DNA from: Isoetes taiwanensis
Taxonomy: Eukaryota; Streptophyta; Lycopodiopsida; Isoetales; Isoetaceae
Assembly (NCBI GenBank): GCA_021234155.1
Contig: JAJEKV010000051.1
Span: 6,544,761-6,608,760, forward strand
DNA length: 64,000 nt
Reading direction: 5' to 3'
The position numbers and the translations under genes were made by a program. Below, in pieces: positions 22,729 through 32,980 of the stretch. Position 1 is the first letter of the stretch. Every line of letters begins with the position of its first letter. The notes below the pieces were generated by a model, which was given only the letters and a program-made list of their open reading frames with translations, searched no databases and was not told the DNA's origin.

Positions 22729-23642
22729 TATTCATCGGGACGATGAATAAAAAAAGGGGGTAGTATTATTTTTTAAAAAAAAAAAAAAAAAAATACATAC
22801 AAAAAATAAATAAAAAATCACTTTTCTGATAATCCATCAGTTTGTCTTCCATTGCTATATCAAATTCATCTCATTTTCTATCCTTTCGTTCACATCAATC
22901 CATTAAGACTGCCAATCAGCTCCGCGTCCAAGGCAAAGATCTTGTTTGTTAACTATTTTTGTTTCCATTGACAGTGCATTTGCTTTTTCTCCATCAAAAT
23001 CAATCCATTTCATTGTACACTCATCCATCCCATTCAATACACCAAAGTTCCGCCATATAAGCTTTTACCACCGGGCAAAGAACTATTGTACTAATTTGTT
23101 GATATTGTTACCATGACATGTGGTCATCTCCGCTTTTCTCCATGATTATTCAATTCATTCATCTACACTCATTCATATCCTTCAACTCATAAAGTGCTGC
23201 AATCAGCTTCACCATATTAGCAGCCATATGTTCTACTAACGTTGTTTTTTCGCTGCAGGAGCATCCTTTTTTCTATCATTTCATGTTCATCTATTTTTAG
23301 TTGGCCTACCAACCATGACCACTGATTCTTTACCATTGTTTTTCCATTTCCGTATTTGTTGGCCATTTTCCCATCCCAAAGAAGTCCGTGTAGTAAAAGA
23401 GTCCAATAAACAAATAATCCAAAAGGTAGAAGGAAGAGTGGGGGATGGGGAGCCATACCGAGGTTGCGTGAGAGAGAGAGAGTCCCCGACACGGATGGGA
23501 TTTGCCACCCTTGGAAGTATTTTATATTCGGTGAAGCCATAGAATCGCCGATGGAGGCAATGGTTTGGAAGAAAATATTTTGATCATGAAGAACAAGCTT
23601 GAAGAACTCGTCGGGACGTCGAGTTATTTGTTAGGGGAATAA
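22729..23642. other. Non-coding 3' region of the 8.55-kb gypsy element
   Basis: Starts with AAAAAAAGGGGGTAG at about 22,750, a possible internal polypurine tract, then a 20-base A run, AT-rich sequence and short unsupported open frames. The sequence just before the 3' LTR, TTAGGGGAATAA, is a weak polypurine tract. Confidence 0.7.
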
Positions 23643-24517
23643 TGTAGAAGGAATAATTTGTTCAAAATTGTGCATTTTGGGTGAAAACGTGATCATGCGA
23701 GTAATGCCATGTGATCTTATCATGTTAAGTTTCACAAAACGGGTCATATTAGCATGTTGGGATGTTATTTGAAGTTATAAACCTTAGGGGTTATATTATT
23801 TTAATGGTTGAGGAAAGAGATGTTATAAAAATAAAACCAAGGGTAGAGATTGAGATTGGAATGATCCAAGGGCTAGGAGCAAAAGCCCCTTTTGAATGGA
23901 AAAGGCACGAAGGCATTTAGGGAAGTCACGGTGGCGGAGTCTGGGCGGATCAGGGAAGAGAGGAGCGGAGATAGAAGAGAAGCCAGTGGATCTGGAAGGG
24001 CAGGAATGGATCAGAGGAGAAGGCAGACCCGTAGATCTGAGCATACAAGGGATCCGACCAGAGTTGGGCAACAAATCTCAGAGATGTATGGGAAGGAGCC
24101 GATTAGATTGTGAGGCAGCAGATTAGAGCAGAAGCATATCAGACCAGAGCAGAGGGATTCCGGATGGACCAGATGCATGGGAAGCAGATCGCTTTGAGAG
24201 GCATTCGCTGTTCAGAGATAAGTCTATCAAGTATTTTGTTATTCAATTCTAAAACTATGAATGTGATTCCTATTGCCAAACTGCCTGTGTTTATGGCTTG
24301 TTTATGAGATAAGTGCTATGAATATTTTGTGTATTCATGATCTGAAACTATGGAATATAACTCTGGTTCATTACCATATTACTTGTTATGAAATGTCTGC
24401 TGTGAATCTTTAAATCCTTATCGCTATATATCTGGATACCTGGGTTCAACTCCCTGTGTATTGATAATGAATTATCTGCTGGCTATGTTGTTCCTACACA
24501 CACGAAAACCGTCTACA
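23643..24517 (+). repeat. 3' LTR, 875 bp
   Basis: Near-identical to 15,964-16,838; ends GTCTACA and is followed by the AACAT target duplication at 24,518-24,522. Confidence 0.95.
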
Positions 24518-26456
24518 AACATCTTCAATGGCATAGTCCACACAGGGCTCGTAGATAGATGGGCATACAACAAGGTAATACCCCTACACAAAAAGGGAGC
24601 AAGGAAGAGCCTGGAAACTATAGGACGATAATGGTGAGCTCTATTTTTGCAAAGTGGTTCGGGAAGGTACTGGACAGCAAATTGAAACAGTGGGCAGAAA
24701 CAAGAAATTAACGTGAGAGCACAAGGACAGGCCGGCTTCAGACCGGAACACTCAATCATAGATCATCTGGTAACCCTCCGGATACTAATAGAGCAAAGCA
24801 AATCGCAGGGAAAGAAAGTAATATGTTGTTTTGTGGATTTTAGAAAAGCATTTGACACCGTCCCGAGGGAAAAGTTGTTACAAAGATTAATAGATATGCG
24901 GGCCTCAAAAGGCATGGTAGGATCAATTGCACGATTATACCAGAGAGTGTATGCAAAAATGGAACAGGAAGGGCAGATGATAGATTGTGACACATGAGTT
25001 AAACAAGGGTACCCTTTGTCCCCGACATTATTCGGTATATACATGGATGCGTTACAGGGTTTCATCGCGGAACAGCAAGGGGACACGGACGCCCCCACAC
25101 TGGGGGACACCAAGGTACATATTATGCTATATGCTGATGACTTAAGCATGATGGCTACAAAAAATAAGGATATGCATAGGCTATTAAGGCTCCTAGGAGA
25201 CCTTCTGCGAGAGAACATGGCTGACAGTGAATCTCACGAAAACCAAAATAGTTATGTTTGGCACCAGGAACAGACATAGACCCTTCAAGTATATGGGGAC
25301 AGAATTGGAAGAACCAGGGAATACAAGTATCTAGGATACGATGCACACGGTACATGCAAATGGTCCAGGGGCACGGATACCAGATTCCAGGCAGCCATTG
25401 GAAACTACTTCAATATAAAAAATTTCTGTAATAGAAGCAGAATAATTGACTGGGAGATCAAGTGCTACATGTTCAATGCAGTGGTTGCGTCGACACAACT
25501 ATATGGGACTGAGGCTTGGGGACCCAGCTTATCAGACCAAAAATGGGACAAGCAAGAAGGGATCTTTAGGCAATGGCATAGACAAAAATTCAGAGTGCGG
25601 GCAAGCACACCACTGACAGCTATGGTATATGAGACAGGCCAGAAACCAATGGAGGTAAGAGCATGGGAAAGGACCATCGGATATTTAATGAAGGACAACG
25701 CAGGAGGCCATTCAGGGAAGCTATCAACGATTGCGATCAGCGAGTCAGCCAAGGCACACATTATCATAGGCAGTCGATGGTTCAGGGATGTAGCTATATG
25801 GACTAGAAACATGGGGATGAATCTGAGTGATCTAGTAAACGAAGGGAAATGGAATGAAGACTGGGCCGACATGCCCACACGAGCATGGTTGCAAAAACAC
25901 GCCGGACCCAAAACACTCTGGCTCACAGCAGTCTTCAACACGGAGCAATAGGACAACAGATGTACCGAGACAATCTGCTAGGGAAGGCCAAGAGAGACAT
26001 CATGGCAAGATTTAGGATGGGGAGTCATGATCTAAGAATTGAAAAAGATAGATGGAGGACAGGAGTATAGGATGGGGACAGCCGGTACATATCCTAATGG
26101 CAAGTAGACACAATAAAAGACCTGGCAGATGCAATCCAGGAGATGATGACTAAGCATCAAAAGAACATAAAGAAAGAGGGCTTATAATATGATTCACCGG
26201 AGAGGTGAGGCATTGGAGCCGGCAAAAGCTCAGCTAAAAGCTGATGATAGCGATGCATCTTCGCACGGCTATGATGTCGATTATAAGGGAAGTGCCGGTA
26301 TTAATAGAAACTAAGAAAAGCCCTCAGAAAGGGCTAGAACATATCAGCGTGTTGCGCTAGTAGCACCCTCTTCGGGAGCTCGCCTATGCTACATCAGTCC
26401 AGGGGCCTCAGGGCACTAGGGACAATAATTCTATTATTCTATTCTATTCTTCTAGG
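24518..26456 (+). pseudogene. LINE A, 3' part (RT to tail)
   Basis: Continues the RT across the gypsy insertion: FNGIVHTGLVDRWAYNKVIPL at 24,523-24,590, QAGFRPEHSIIDHLVTLRIL near 24,730-24,790, CCFVDFRKAFDTVPREKLL at 24,825, PLSPTLFGIYMDALQGF at 25,015-25,065 and LYADDLSMMA at 25,130, an intact catalytic box. 25,469-26,070 is the thumb and C-terminal domain (ASTQLYGTEAWGPS; ARFRMGSHDLRIEKDRW). Isolated stops and shifts occur near 24,640, 24,997, 25,278 and 26,068. The 3' UTR ends in ATTCT repeats at 26,430-26,455. It is less decayed than LINE B. Confidence 0.92.
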
Positions 26457-27943
26457 AACTCCAATTAATGTCTTTGTCTTAGATTGAGGAGTAGTTGCGT
26501 GAAGATGTACTGGAGGCTTTGGTGATCAGTATCTAACTGAAATTTTCTTCCCAGCAAATAGTGCCTCCAAATATATAGGGCCCTGACAACGGCTAGAAGC
26601 TCCTGATCATGAGTCGGGTAGCGTTGCTCGACGTCGTTCATTTTTTTGGAGTCATATGACACAACTCTGCCCTCTTACATAAGTACTCCTCCTGTGGCTA
26701 TCTTACTTGCATCAGTTGCCACAAGTTTATCTTTGTCTAGGTCTAGCAATATCAACATCGGAGCTGTTGTCAAGGTTTCCTTGAGCTTGTCGAAGGAAGC
26801 TTGGACGTTCTTGACCCAATGATCCACCCAATCTTTAACTTTGTGATGTTTGGTGAGATCTGAGAGGGGGGCTACCCATTTGGCAAAGTCCTTCACAAAA
26901 CTTCATATGATACCTTGCAAGGCCGAGGAAGCTTCTCACTTCATCTATATTTTTCCGTGCTGGCCAACTGCTTATTGCCTCGATCTTTGACGGATAGGTG
27001 GCGATACCCTCAACTGATAAAATATGGCCTAGGTAATCAACTTTTGTTGTAGCAAAATGGCACTTAGAAAGCTTGCCAAACAGATGGTGTCGTCTTAGCT
27101 TCTCCAAGACTTTCCTTAAGTGCACTACATGCTCTTCCATTGACTTGCTATAGATCAAAATATCGTCGAAGAAGATGACGGCAATTTTAATTCATCCAAG
27201 AATTCTCGAAGATGTCATTCATCAATCTCATGAAGGTTGTTGGAGCATTTGATAGACCGAAAGGCATAATTATGAATTCATAATGCCCACACCGCATTCT
27301 AAAAGTAGTCTTATGAATGTCTTCTTCTTTCGGTGGTAACGATCTTAGGTCAATCTTGGGAAAGATGTTTACTGCTTGAAGCTGGCCCATCAAGTCGTAT
27401 GTCTAGCAGAGCGTATTTATTCTTTATTGTTCGCTTGTTCAACTGATGGTAATCATTACACATCCTCAAACTTCCGTCCTTCTTTTTTACAAAGAGGATA
27501 GGTGCCCCGAAGGGTGAGACGCTTGCCCTAATGAATCTGAGCTCTAGCAACTCCTGCAATTGCTTCTTGATCTCAGGTATTTTGGTCCTATAAGGAGTCT
27601 TACTGATAGATTTAGCACCTCGTGCTAGTGTAATCTCACATTCTACGCCTCTTGTGTAAGATGATAACTCGCGGATTTCATCCAGAAAAACATCATAGAA
27701 CTCCTTAATTAGCCTTGCGAGTGCCCTAGACAATTGTTTCAAGCTTGCCTCCTCTTGAGGCTTCAGATCAGGCTCAATGGTCTCTAGCCTAAGAATATAC
27801 TCAACCTTATCTTTCATTATGCATTTGTGTAATTGCTTCAAGGACATGCACTGCATTATAGAAGGGACTTCTTTACCTTTGACTACAAAATAGTTGCCGT
27901 CGGGCGCCAAGATTGAAATCTCATGTTTGTCGCAGTCGATCAT
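26457..27943 (-). pseudogene. RT and RNase H of the minus chromovirus
   Basis: From 27,943: linker with [19 protein letters not shown], then [31 protein letters not shown] near 27,560-27,470, [44 protein letters not shown] at 27,360-27,280, [19 protein letters not shown], and [15 protein letters not shown] at about 27,175-27,130 (the active-site DD pair is present). The connection domain YLGHILSVEGIATYPSKIEA and RNase H DASKIATGGVLM, YDSKKMNDVEQRYPTHDQELLAVV and DTDHQSLQYI follow to 26,465. Several frameshifts. The gene is cut by LINE A within EFLEE. Confidence 0.92.
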
Positions 27944-27948
27944 GCCGA

Positions 27949-28560
27949 CTATAAGATCATACCGACCTTAGCTGGCTTCAAGGACTCCATGCCGACTAAA
28001 AGGTCATACTTACCAATATCCATCACTTTTGCCCCCATAGTCAACTTGTTCCTGCTTAGATCTATGTCAAAATTGACTCTTCTTCCTTTGGCATGGCGGA
28101 ATGCCCCACTCACCATACTAACTGGCCTTGGCTTCGATTTGAGAATCTTGGATTTCAGCAATGTTGTGCTAACCTGGGAGGTACCTGTGTCTATAAGGAC
28201 TATATAGGGCTTATCATCTATGATCCTGCTGAGATAACTGTGAACTAACCTTCGGTATTACCTGTCTCAATTGCCGCACATATTCTACACTCACCCTCAA
28301 TGTAGTCTTGTGCCTCTTGCTGGTCCTCTTCGTCATCCAGCTCTGTCGACGACTCCCAATCAATGAGTTTTACTGTGGCTGCTTGCATAATAAATGGGCA
28401 ATCATGTGTACGGTGTCCCGGTTGGATGCTATCCAGAAGGTATTTTACTAGGCCCTACGGTCCTTGCTGATCCTTGTATGGGCCCTTCTTATCCATCTTA
28501 CTCTGTTATTGCTGCTGCCCTGCTGTTGTGGTAGACATCTGCCTAGAGGGATAAGACCCT
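27949..28560 (-). pseudogene. Protease region of the minus chromovirus
   Basis: The frame 28,161-27,949 ([35 protein letters not shown]) matches the protease C-terminus at 54,320-54,430 of the related element. The active-site region lies just upstream near 28,170-28,200 (VLIDTGTSQ-like in a broken frame). 28,240-28,400 carries AAIETG and an acidic ELDDEEDQQEAQDYIE segment corresponding to the gag-protease linker. Confidence 0.75.
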
Positions 28561-29100
28561 GATGCTTTTTCTTTATAGAAGGATTGCTTTTGTCCTCGGG
28601 TTGGGGGTGCTTCTTCTAGGCTCAACGCTTTGTCTTCTGCCTCTCCCATTATCCTGAATTGATGGCTTGGATAAGCCTTTTGATATTGTTGTTCAACCTT
28701 TCAATGTACCCATCTACCGCTTCTCTTTCCGTTGGTACATTTAATCTTAGTCTCATGAACTCTTCTCTATACTTAGCCACTGACAAGTTCCCTTGATCTA
28801 GTCTGTAGAATTGCTGGATTTGCCCGCTTGTGTGAGACCTTGGGACATAGTGCTTCTAGAAGGCTTTACTGAAAGTCTTGAACCTGCAATTGTTCCTTTT
28901 CAACTTATTAGACTTAGCATAACCATTCCACCATATGCATGCCTGGCCAATGAGATTTGCCGTTGCCATTTTGCTGATATCCTTATTCTTCATGCCATAG
29001 GAGTTTCCAAACTACTCCATCTCATCTAACCATGCTTTCGCTTCCATACTTGACCGGTCTTTCCCAGAAAACTGACCTGACTACAGATATCCAACACAAC
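28560..29100 (-). pseudogene. gag fragment of the minus chromovirus
   Basis: Minus-strand pieces such as WLDEME, GNSYGMKNKDISKMATANL, ACIWWNGYAKS and KALSLEE correspond to WLDEMKEFGKSYGM, TGAARIWWKGYARA and KALSLEE in the gag at 53,081-53,788. The similarity ends at about 29,100, and no LTR or primer site follows to the right. Confidence 0.75.
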
Positions 29101-30366
29101 CCATGGATTCCTCGGCTTATGTTGCTAAAATAAATTACTTAGGCAGTAATGTGACTAAAATCACTTACTTTTGTGACAATGTGCTTATTGGCACTTGTAC
29201 CACATCATTTCATTTATTCAAATAATGCTCCATTAAGGCCTCGATAAATTTGTATCCACTGGTCATGTTGTCATTGTCCCATCTTGAGTTATGTAGAATT
29301 ATAAATTTGGGATTGAACTTTTTCATGGTATTACTTTTTGACCTAAACTTTTCCATGGCATTGCTTTTTGACCTATATGTGACGAGGCAACCTATGTCTC
29401 CTTTTTAACTTGTGGCGCCATTCATGCCACCAACAATCAACATAGAAAGCATAGACTTAAGTTGGAACAAAGTTCAAATGTCCACATGTATTCTAAGTTA
29501 TACAATTCAAAGCAAGAAATGAGTCCGTTGGGAAGAGAAATAATTCGTGGTGGCCGCTGCAATACATTATTTGTGGACGATTAATATTGACCAAATAATA
29601 AATCATGTACACAAGACCAATAAACCTATGTAAATGTATCATTCAAATAACATAATGAAATGAATATTATATTTACTTCATGACAATGCAACTACACAAA
29701 CCATCGATGAAAATATGTATACGAAATTTCTTTACTTGTAGGCTCTACTCTACAGGCCCAAAAAGTTTTGGGGGGCAGCAAGAGCATACGACCAACAGCC
29801 GGACAGATGCCAGTGCAGGCCAGAGCCAGGCGATCAAGTGGCATGTGGCATCGTATGATATGCTCAGTCACCTGACCGAGCATGCTTTGATGATTGGTAT
29901 GAAATGACGAATAGGAGAGCAATGTCGCTCGAATAACTCCATTGGCATAAAATTTTAAACTATTGTCTTTTGTAATACATTTGGAAACTTGGTTATGTTA
30001 CAAGCTCGTAATGGAAGTAATGTTCTTGTTTTATGTTTTTGATATAAGAAAAGATTTATGCCATTTGAAATTTTTGTCTTGCATTTGAAATGCTTGAATG
30101 CTTGGTTCGGGAAATACCGAGGTTTAAGCCCATGTGTCCGATTACTTTCTAAAATTAACATGTAGGCAAAATATCAGCAGGAAAATTTCACACTACAATT
30201 AGGAGTTTTTCTTGGTTTTTCTGGCAATTTTGAAGAATAGCTTTGTAGCTTGCCGGACAGGTTCAAAACTGCAAGAAACTTGATGTTTTAGGCTAAAAAG
30301 TTTCCCGAACCAAGCTAGAATGTATGGACTTCCTATGGCACAAACAACGGTGTGAATGCAAGGTTA
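29101..30366. other. No recognisable gene
   Basis: AT-rich sequence with short open frames only. A local duplication of a TTTTTGACCTA-type block occurs at about 29,320-29,375. I see no domain, RNA gene or terminal repeat. Confidence 0.6.
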
Positions 30367-30535
30367 AAATTTATGGAAGGAGAAATTTCACTCACCTTGA
30401 AATTTCTCCAGGAAATTTTGAGCTGACCTGGCGGGCCACGAGCGGCGGAGCCGCTGGTGGCGGCGCGGTGCCGCCAGATCTGCTCAAAATTTCCTGGAGA
30501 AATTTCAACGGTGAGTGAAATTCTCCGACAAATTT
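30367..30535. repeat. Foldback hairpin 1, about 45-bp arms
   Basis: The left arm starts GGAGAAATTTCACTCACC at 30,379 and pairs with the right arm ending at 30,526 almost perfectly for about 45 bp. The loop of about 55 bp is GC-rich (GGCGGAGCCGCTGGTGGCGG). Weaker pairing of AAATTT extends outward on both sides. It could be a foldback or MITE-like insertion or a small-RNA precursor. Confidence 0.85.
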
Positions 30536-30599
30536 TTTCCACCTTAAAATTTAGCCCATATGTTTGCCCTTTGGCGGTTCTGTTTTTGCACTCTGGAGT

Positions 30600-30917
30600 A
30601 AAAAAACCTGAAGTAGTGGTTGAAAAGGGAAATGGGTCGGATCTTGAGTCGGCAAACTTAGAATCAGGGGACAACTTCGTTGGGATGGAGACAGATGACA
30701 GTAAGGATATATATGGTGAAGTAGGGGAGGATATCTCGATTTTAAACAACGGGCCCATCACTTCTGAAACAAAAACATGGCTGAAAACAGATATCTCTGT
30801 AACAGTAAAACCAGATTTGCAAACGGGGCCCTCTACTTCTGTAACAGGTGAGGCCTTCATTCAGTGGATTGGACTCGTCTGCAGGAATCAAGCCATGACT
30901 CCTGAAGAATCAAGCTA
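30600..30917 (+). other. Open reading frame of doubtful status
   Basis: The frame that opens in the hairpin continues as about 105 residues of low-complexity-free, acidic sequence (KKPEVVVEKGNGSDLESANL; DDSKDIYGEVGEDIS; KTDISVTVKPDLQTGPSTS) to a stop at 30,916. Composition looks more protein-like than its surroundings, but I recognise no family and see no convincing start. It could be an exon remnant. Confidence 0.25.
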
Positions 30918-31056
30918 AAAAAAACTCCTGATAGGATCATTGCTTCTGGAAGAAGATAGAAAGGAAGTGAAAACAGGAATCGGCCCTGAAAAGGAAAGCC
31001 GAAGATCCGCCGTTTACGGTGTTTGCATCCCTGGCTTCGGTTTGCATCCCTGGCTT

Positions 31057-31540
31057 CTATCCCTGGCTATGGCGTTTGCATGAAACAGAGATGAAGAAGC
31101 TATGGCTATGGCTGTGCAAAAACAGAGTAGAAGGCGGCGCCACCCAAAAACGCCACCACAGTTCAACATAAAATTTCGTTGTATAAAATATTGTCGAATT
31201 AGGGCAAAATTTTAAGGTGGTCAAAATTTCGGACTTCTTGTATGGGGGGATGCCCACCGGGAGCACATTCCGGTGTGGACCGGTGGGGCCCCGCGACCGG
31301 CGGAGCCGGGAGCGGGTCACCGGCCACACCGGAATGTGCGACCGGTGGGCATCCCCCCACAACATGGAAATGGGGAGCTTTCTCTTTTTTCTGCCTTTTT
31401 TTCCTTCTAGCGGAGTTCTGGCGATGGCGCCCAGCAGCTATGGCGATGGCAGAGGTCTGGCGATGGCGCCCAGCAACTATGGCGCTTTGCAGCCCCTGGC
31501 GCTCGCGACGATGGAGCTCTGCAATCACGGTGGCTATGGC
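31057..31540. repeat. GGCTATGGC/GGCGATGGC-rich tract with hairpin 2
   Basis: Short dispersed copies of GGCTATGGC, CTATGGCTATGGC and GGCGATGGCGCCCAGCA occur on both sides of hairpin 2. Overlapping open frames in all phases here come from composition, not coding. The same motif family occurs near 2,300, 39,990 and 48,810. Confidence 0.55.
31243..31359. repeat. Foldback hairpin 2, about 35-bp arms
   Basis: The left arm TGGGGGGATGCCCACCGG then GCACATTCCGGTGTGG pairs with its inverted copy ending at 31,359 with about two mismatches in 35 bp; the loop is GC-rich and again contains CCGGCGGAGCCGG. Outside it, an AAAATTTTAAGGTGG segment near 31,206 is the inverse of one near 30,543, hinting at a larger inverted structure shared with hairpin 1. 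Confidence 0.87.
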
Positions 31541-32437
31541 AGTCGATTCCTTAGCTTTTTTTTTTGTTTCTAGTGTTTTATCAGAAGCTTAGGTTTGCCG
31601 CTAACCATTTCTTGTTGATTTTCAGAAAACAGGGCAAAAACTAAAAGTTCGCAGTTCGTCAGTCCTGTGCCAGAAGCCTGATGTCGGATTTGTGCTGGAA
31701 AAGATGTATGATGCCATCTTAAGCCCCTGCATGCAAAGGAAGTCCATGCAAAAGAAGCATGCAAGCAGAAGCCTCTGCAAGGCCCTGCACTGGATTATTG
31801 GAGTCGAGGCCGTTGCTTTAGGATGCAAACAGAGCAGGGAAGGGCTTCTATGCGCCATCGCTCTTTGTGCTCAAGAAAAGCCCTTTCCATATTTTTCTTT
31901 ATGCTTTCTAATGTTTGCTTGTTGTTGCAGCGTTAGCAGAGTTTCTTGATGTTCAGCAAAGTCAGCAGAGTTCAGCTTTTGCAAAGTTTCTTGAGTAGGT
32001 GCTGAGCAAGTCGTTTTGCAGCCATGCTTTCTTTTCTTGCTCTTGTGTATGCTTTCTTGGATTTTGAACTGTAATAGAGTTTTGATTTGTAAAACGGCAC
32101 CTATGTTGTTGAGCAGATCGATTTGCAGCTGCTTGTAGTTCTTGAGTTTTTCTGACTTTCTTGCAGTGAAAGCAGAGTTTTGTTGCAGAAATTTATTGAT
32201 TGTCTAAGGCCTACATTTCTAGGTTGCAACTGATTTAATCTGCTCCAGAGAACCTCGATGCTCTTGGATTTTATGGGTTCAAATCCCATAGTACATGAGT
32301 AACTGGCTATAACCTGTAACTTTTGTTGAGCACGGAATTTGCTTCCTTCTTTCCATTCCGGATTGTAGGCAGATGCCACATGGCAGCATGTGGTTAGGTC
32401 TCGCACGGAATTTGCGACCCATTTTCCATGTTGAATA
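31360..32437. other. No recognisable gene
   Basis: Contains pyrimidine-rich stretches ending in CAG (for example near 31,625 and 31,930) that resemble splice acceptors, and repeated GCAGAGTTTCTTG/GCAGAGTTCAGC words at 31,935-31,985, but no open frame with a recognisable product. Confidence 0.5.
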
Positions 32438-32551
32438 AGGGAAAGTCCCTCCGGGCTTGATTTCAGAGGGTCAACCCTGGGGGGAGGCTAGGTTGACCCT
32501 CCGGAACCCAGGGTTGATCCTCCGGAATCGAGCCTGGAGGGACTTTGCCCT
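32438..32551. repeat. Foldback hairpin 3, about 45-bp arms
   Basis: AGGGAAAGTCCCTCCGGGCT at 32,438 pairs with the inverted copy ending GGAGGGACTTTGCCCT at 32,551. Pairing continues inward through GAGGGTCAACCCTGG, roughly 38 of 45 positions. The interior is GC-rich. Confidence 0.85.
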
Positions 32552-32980
32552 ACCAGAAAAATTAGGCCTTTCGCATGACGGAAAGACTTCTTACCTTCAA
32601 TTCCGCCATCGTGTCCAATAGCGCTTTGACTTGTGGCGATGTTTCTTTTACTCAAACATTGCATCTCGCGTGCTGCTGTTCTATAGAGATTTTTACTCCG
32701 CTTTCTGCTGTTTTTACCTGCAACCGGCAATTTCTACCACACATTCATCTGATTCTACTCTGCATTCTGGTCGCAGAATTGAAGGTAAGAAATCTTTCCG
32801 TTGCATGTCACAAAATTAGGGTAGCCCGTCAAATTAGAGTGCCAAAATATTTTACCTTTACAAGCTACTTTCTGGCCATACTTTTCCCCAAAAGAACAAA
32901 ATCAGCAGGGTTATTTACCTACAACTTCCGTTAGACCAGCTCAAACCCGAGTTAAGCTTATTGATGGCTTGTGAGCACTA
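32552..32980. other. 3' flank of the PPR gene, no gene seen
   Basis: No feature supported. The strand downstream of the PPR stop does not encode an E+ or DYW domain in any frame I could read. Confidence 0.5.

Larger units (their letters stand above)
15964..24517 (+). mobile_element. Complete Ty3/gypsy element, 8,554 bp, inserted in LINE A
   Basis: Two 875-bp LTRs (15,964-16,838 and 23,643-24,517), each TGTAGAAGG...GTCTACA, flanked by AACAT. By eye the LTRs differ at about four positions (for example GAGCAATG/GAGTAATG and GGTTGCGG/GGTGGCGG), so the insertion is young. The interior has gag, protease, RT, RNase H and integrase in the gypsy order, no chromodomain and a long non-coding 3' part, as in non-chromovirus (Tat/Athila-like) plant lineages. 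Coding regions carry several stops and frameshifts despite the similar LTRs, so mobilisation in trans or of an already defective copy is likely. Confidence 0.95.
12276..29100 (-). mobile_element. Minus-strand chromovirus (gypsy) broken by two LINEs
   Basis: In transcription order: gag (about 29,100-28,560), protease (28,250-27,949), RT and RNase H (27,943-26,457), [LINE A 26,456-15,435], RNase H end and integrase zinc region (15,434-15,113), [LINE B about 15,112-13,095], and integrase (13,090-12,276). Both LTRs are missing from the window: the right end stops in gag, and the left end is replaced by a plus-strand LTR. It belongs to the same family as the element at 46,662-62,380 by protein similarity throughout. 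Confidence 0.88.

Noticed and set aside
31217-31592. Overlapping open frames in several phases, proline- and glycine-rich
   Set aside because: Produced by the GC-rich hairpin and GGCGATGGC repeats; all phases are open at once, which is composition, not coding.
32225-32300. tRNA-like T arm (ATGGGTTCAAATCCCAT)
   Set aside because: A B-box-like stem-loop is present, but no acceptor stem, anticodon arm or A box could be fitted; not called as a tRNA or SINE.
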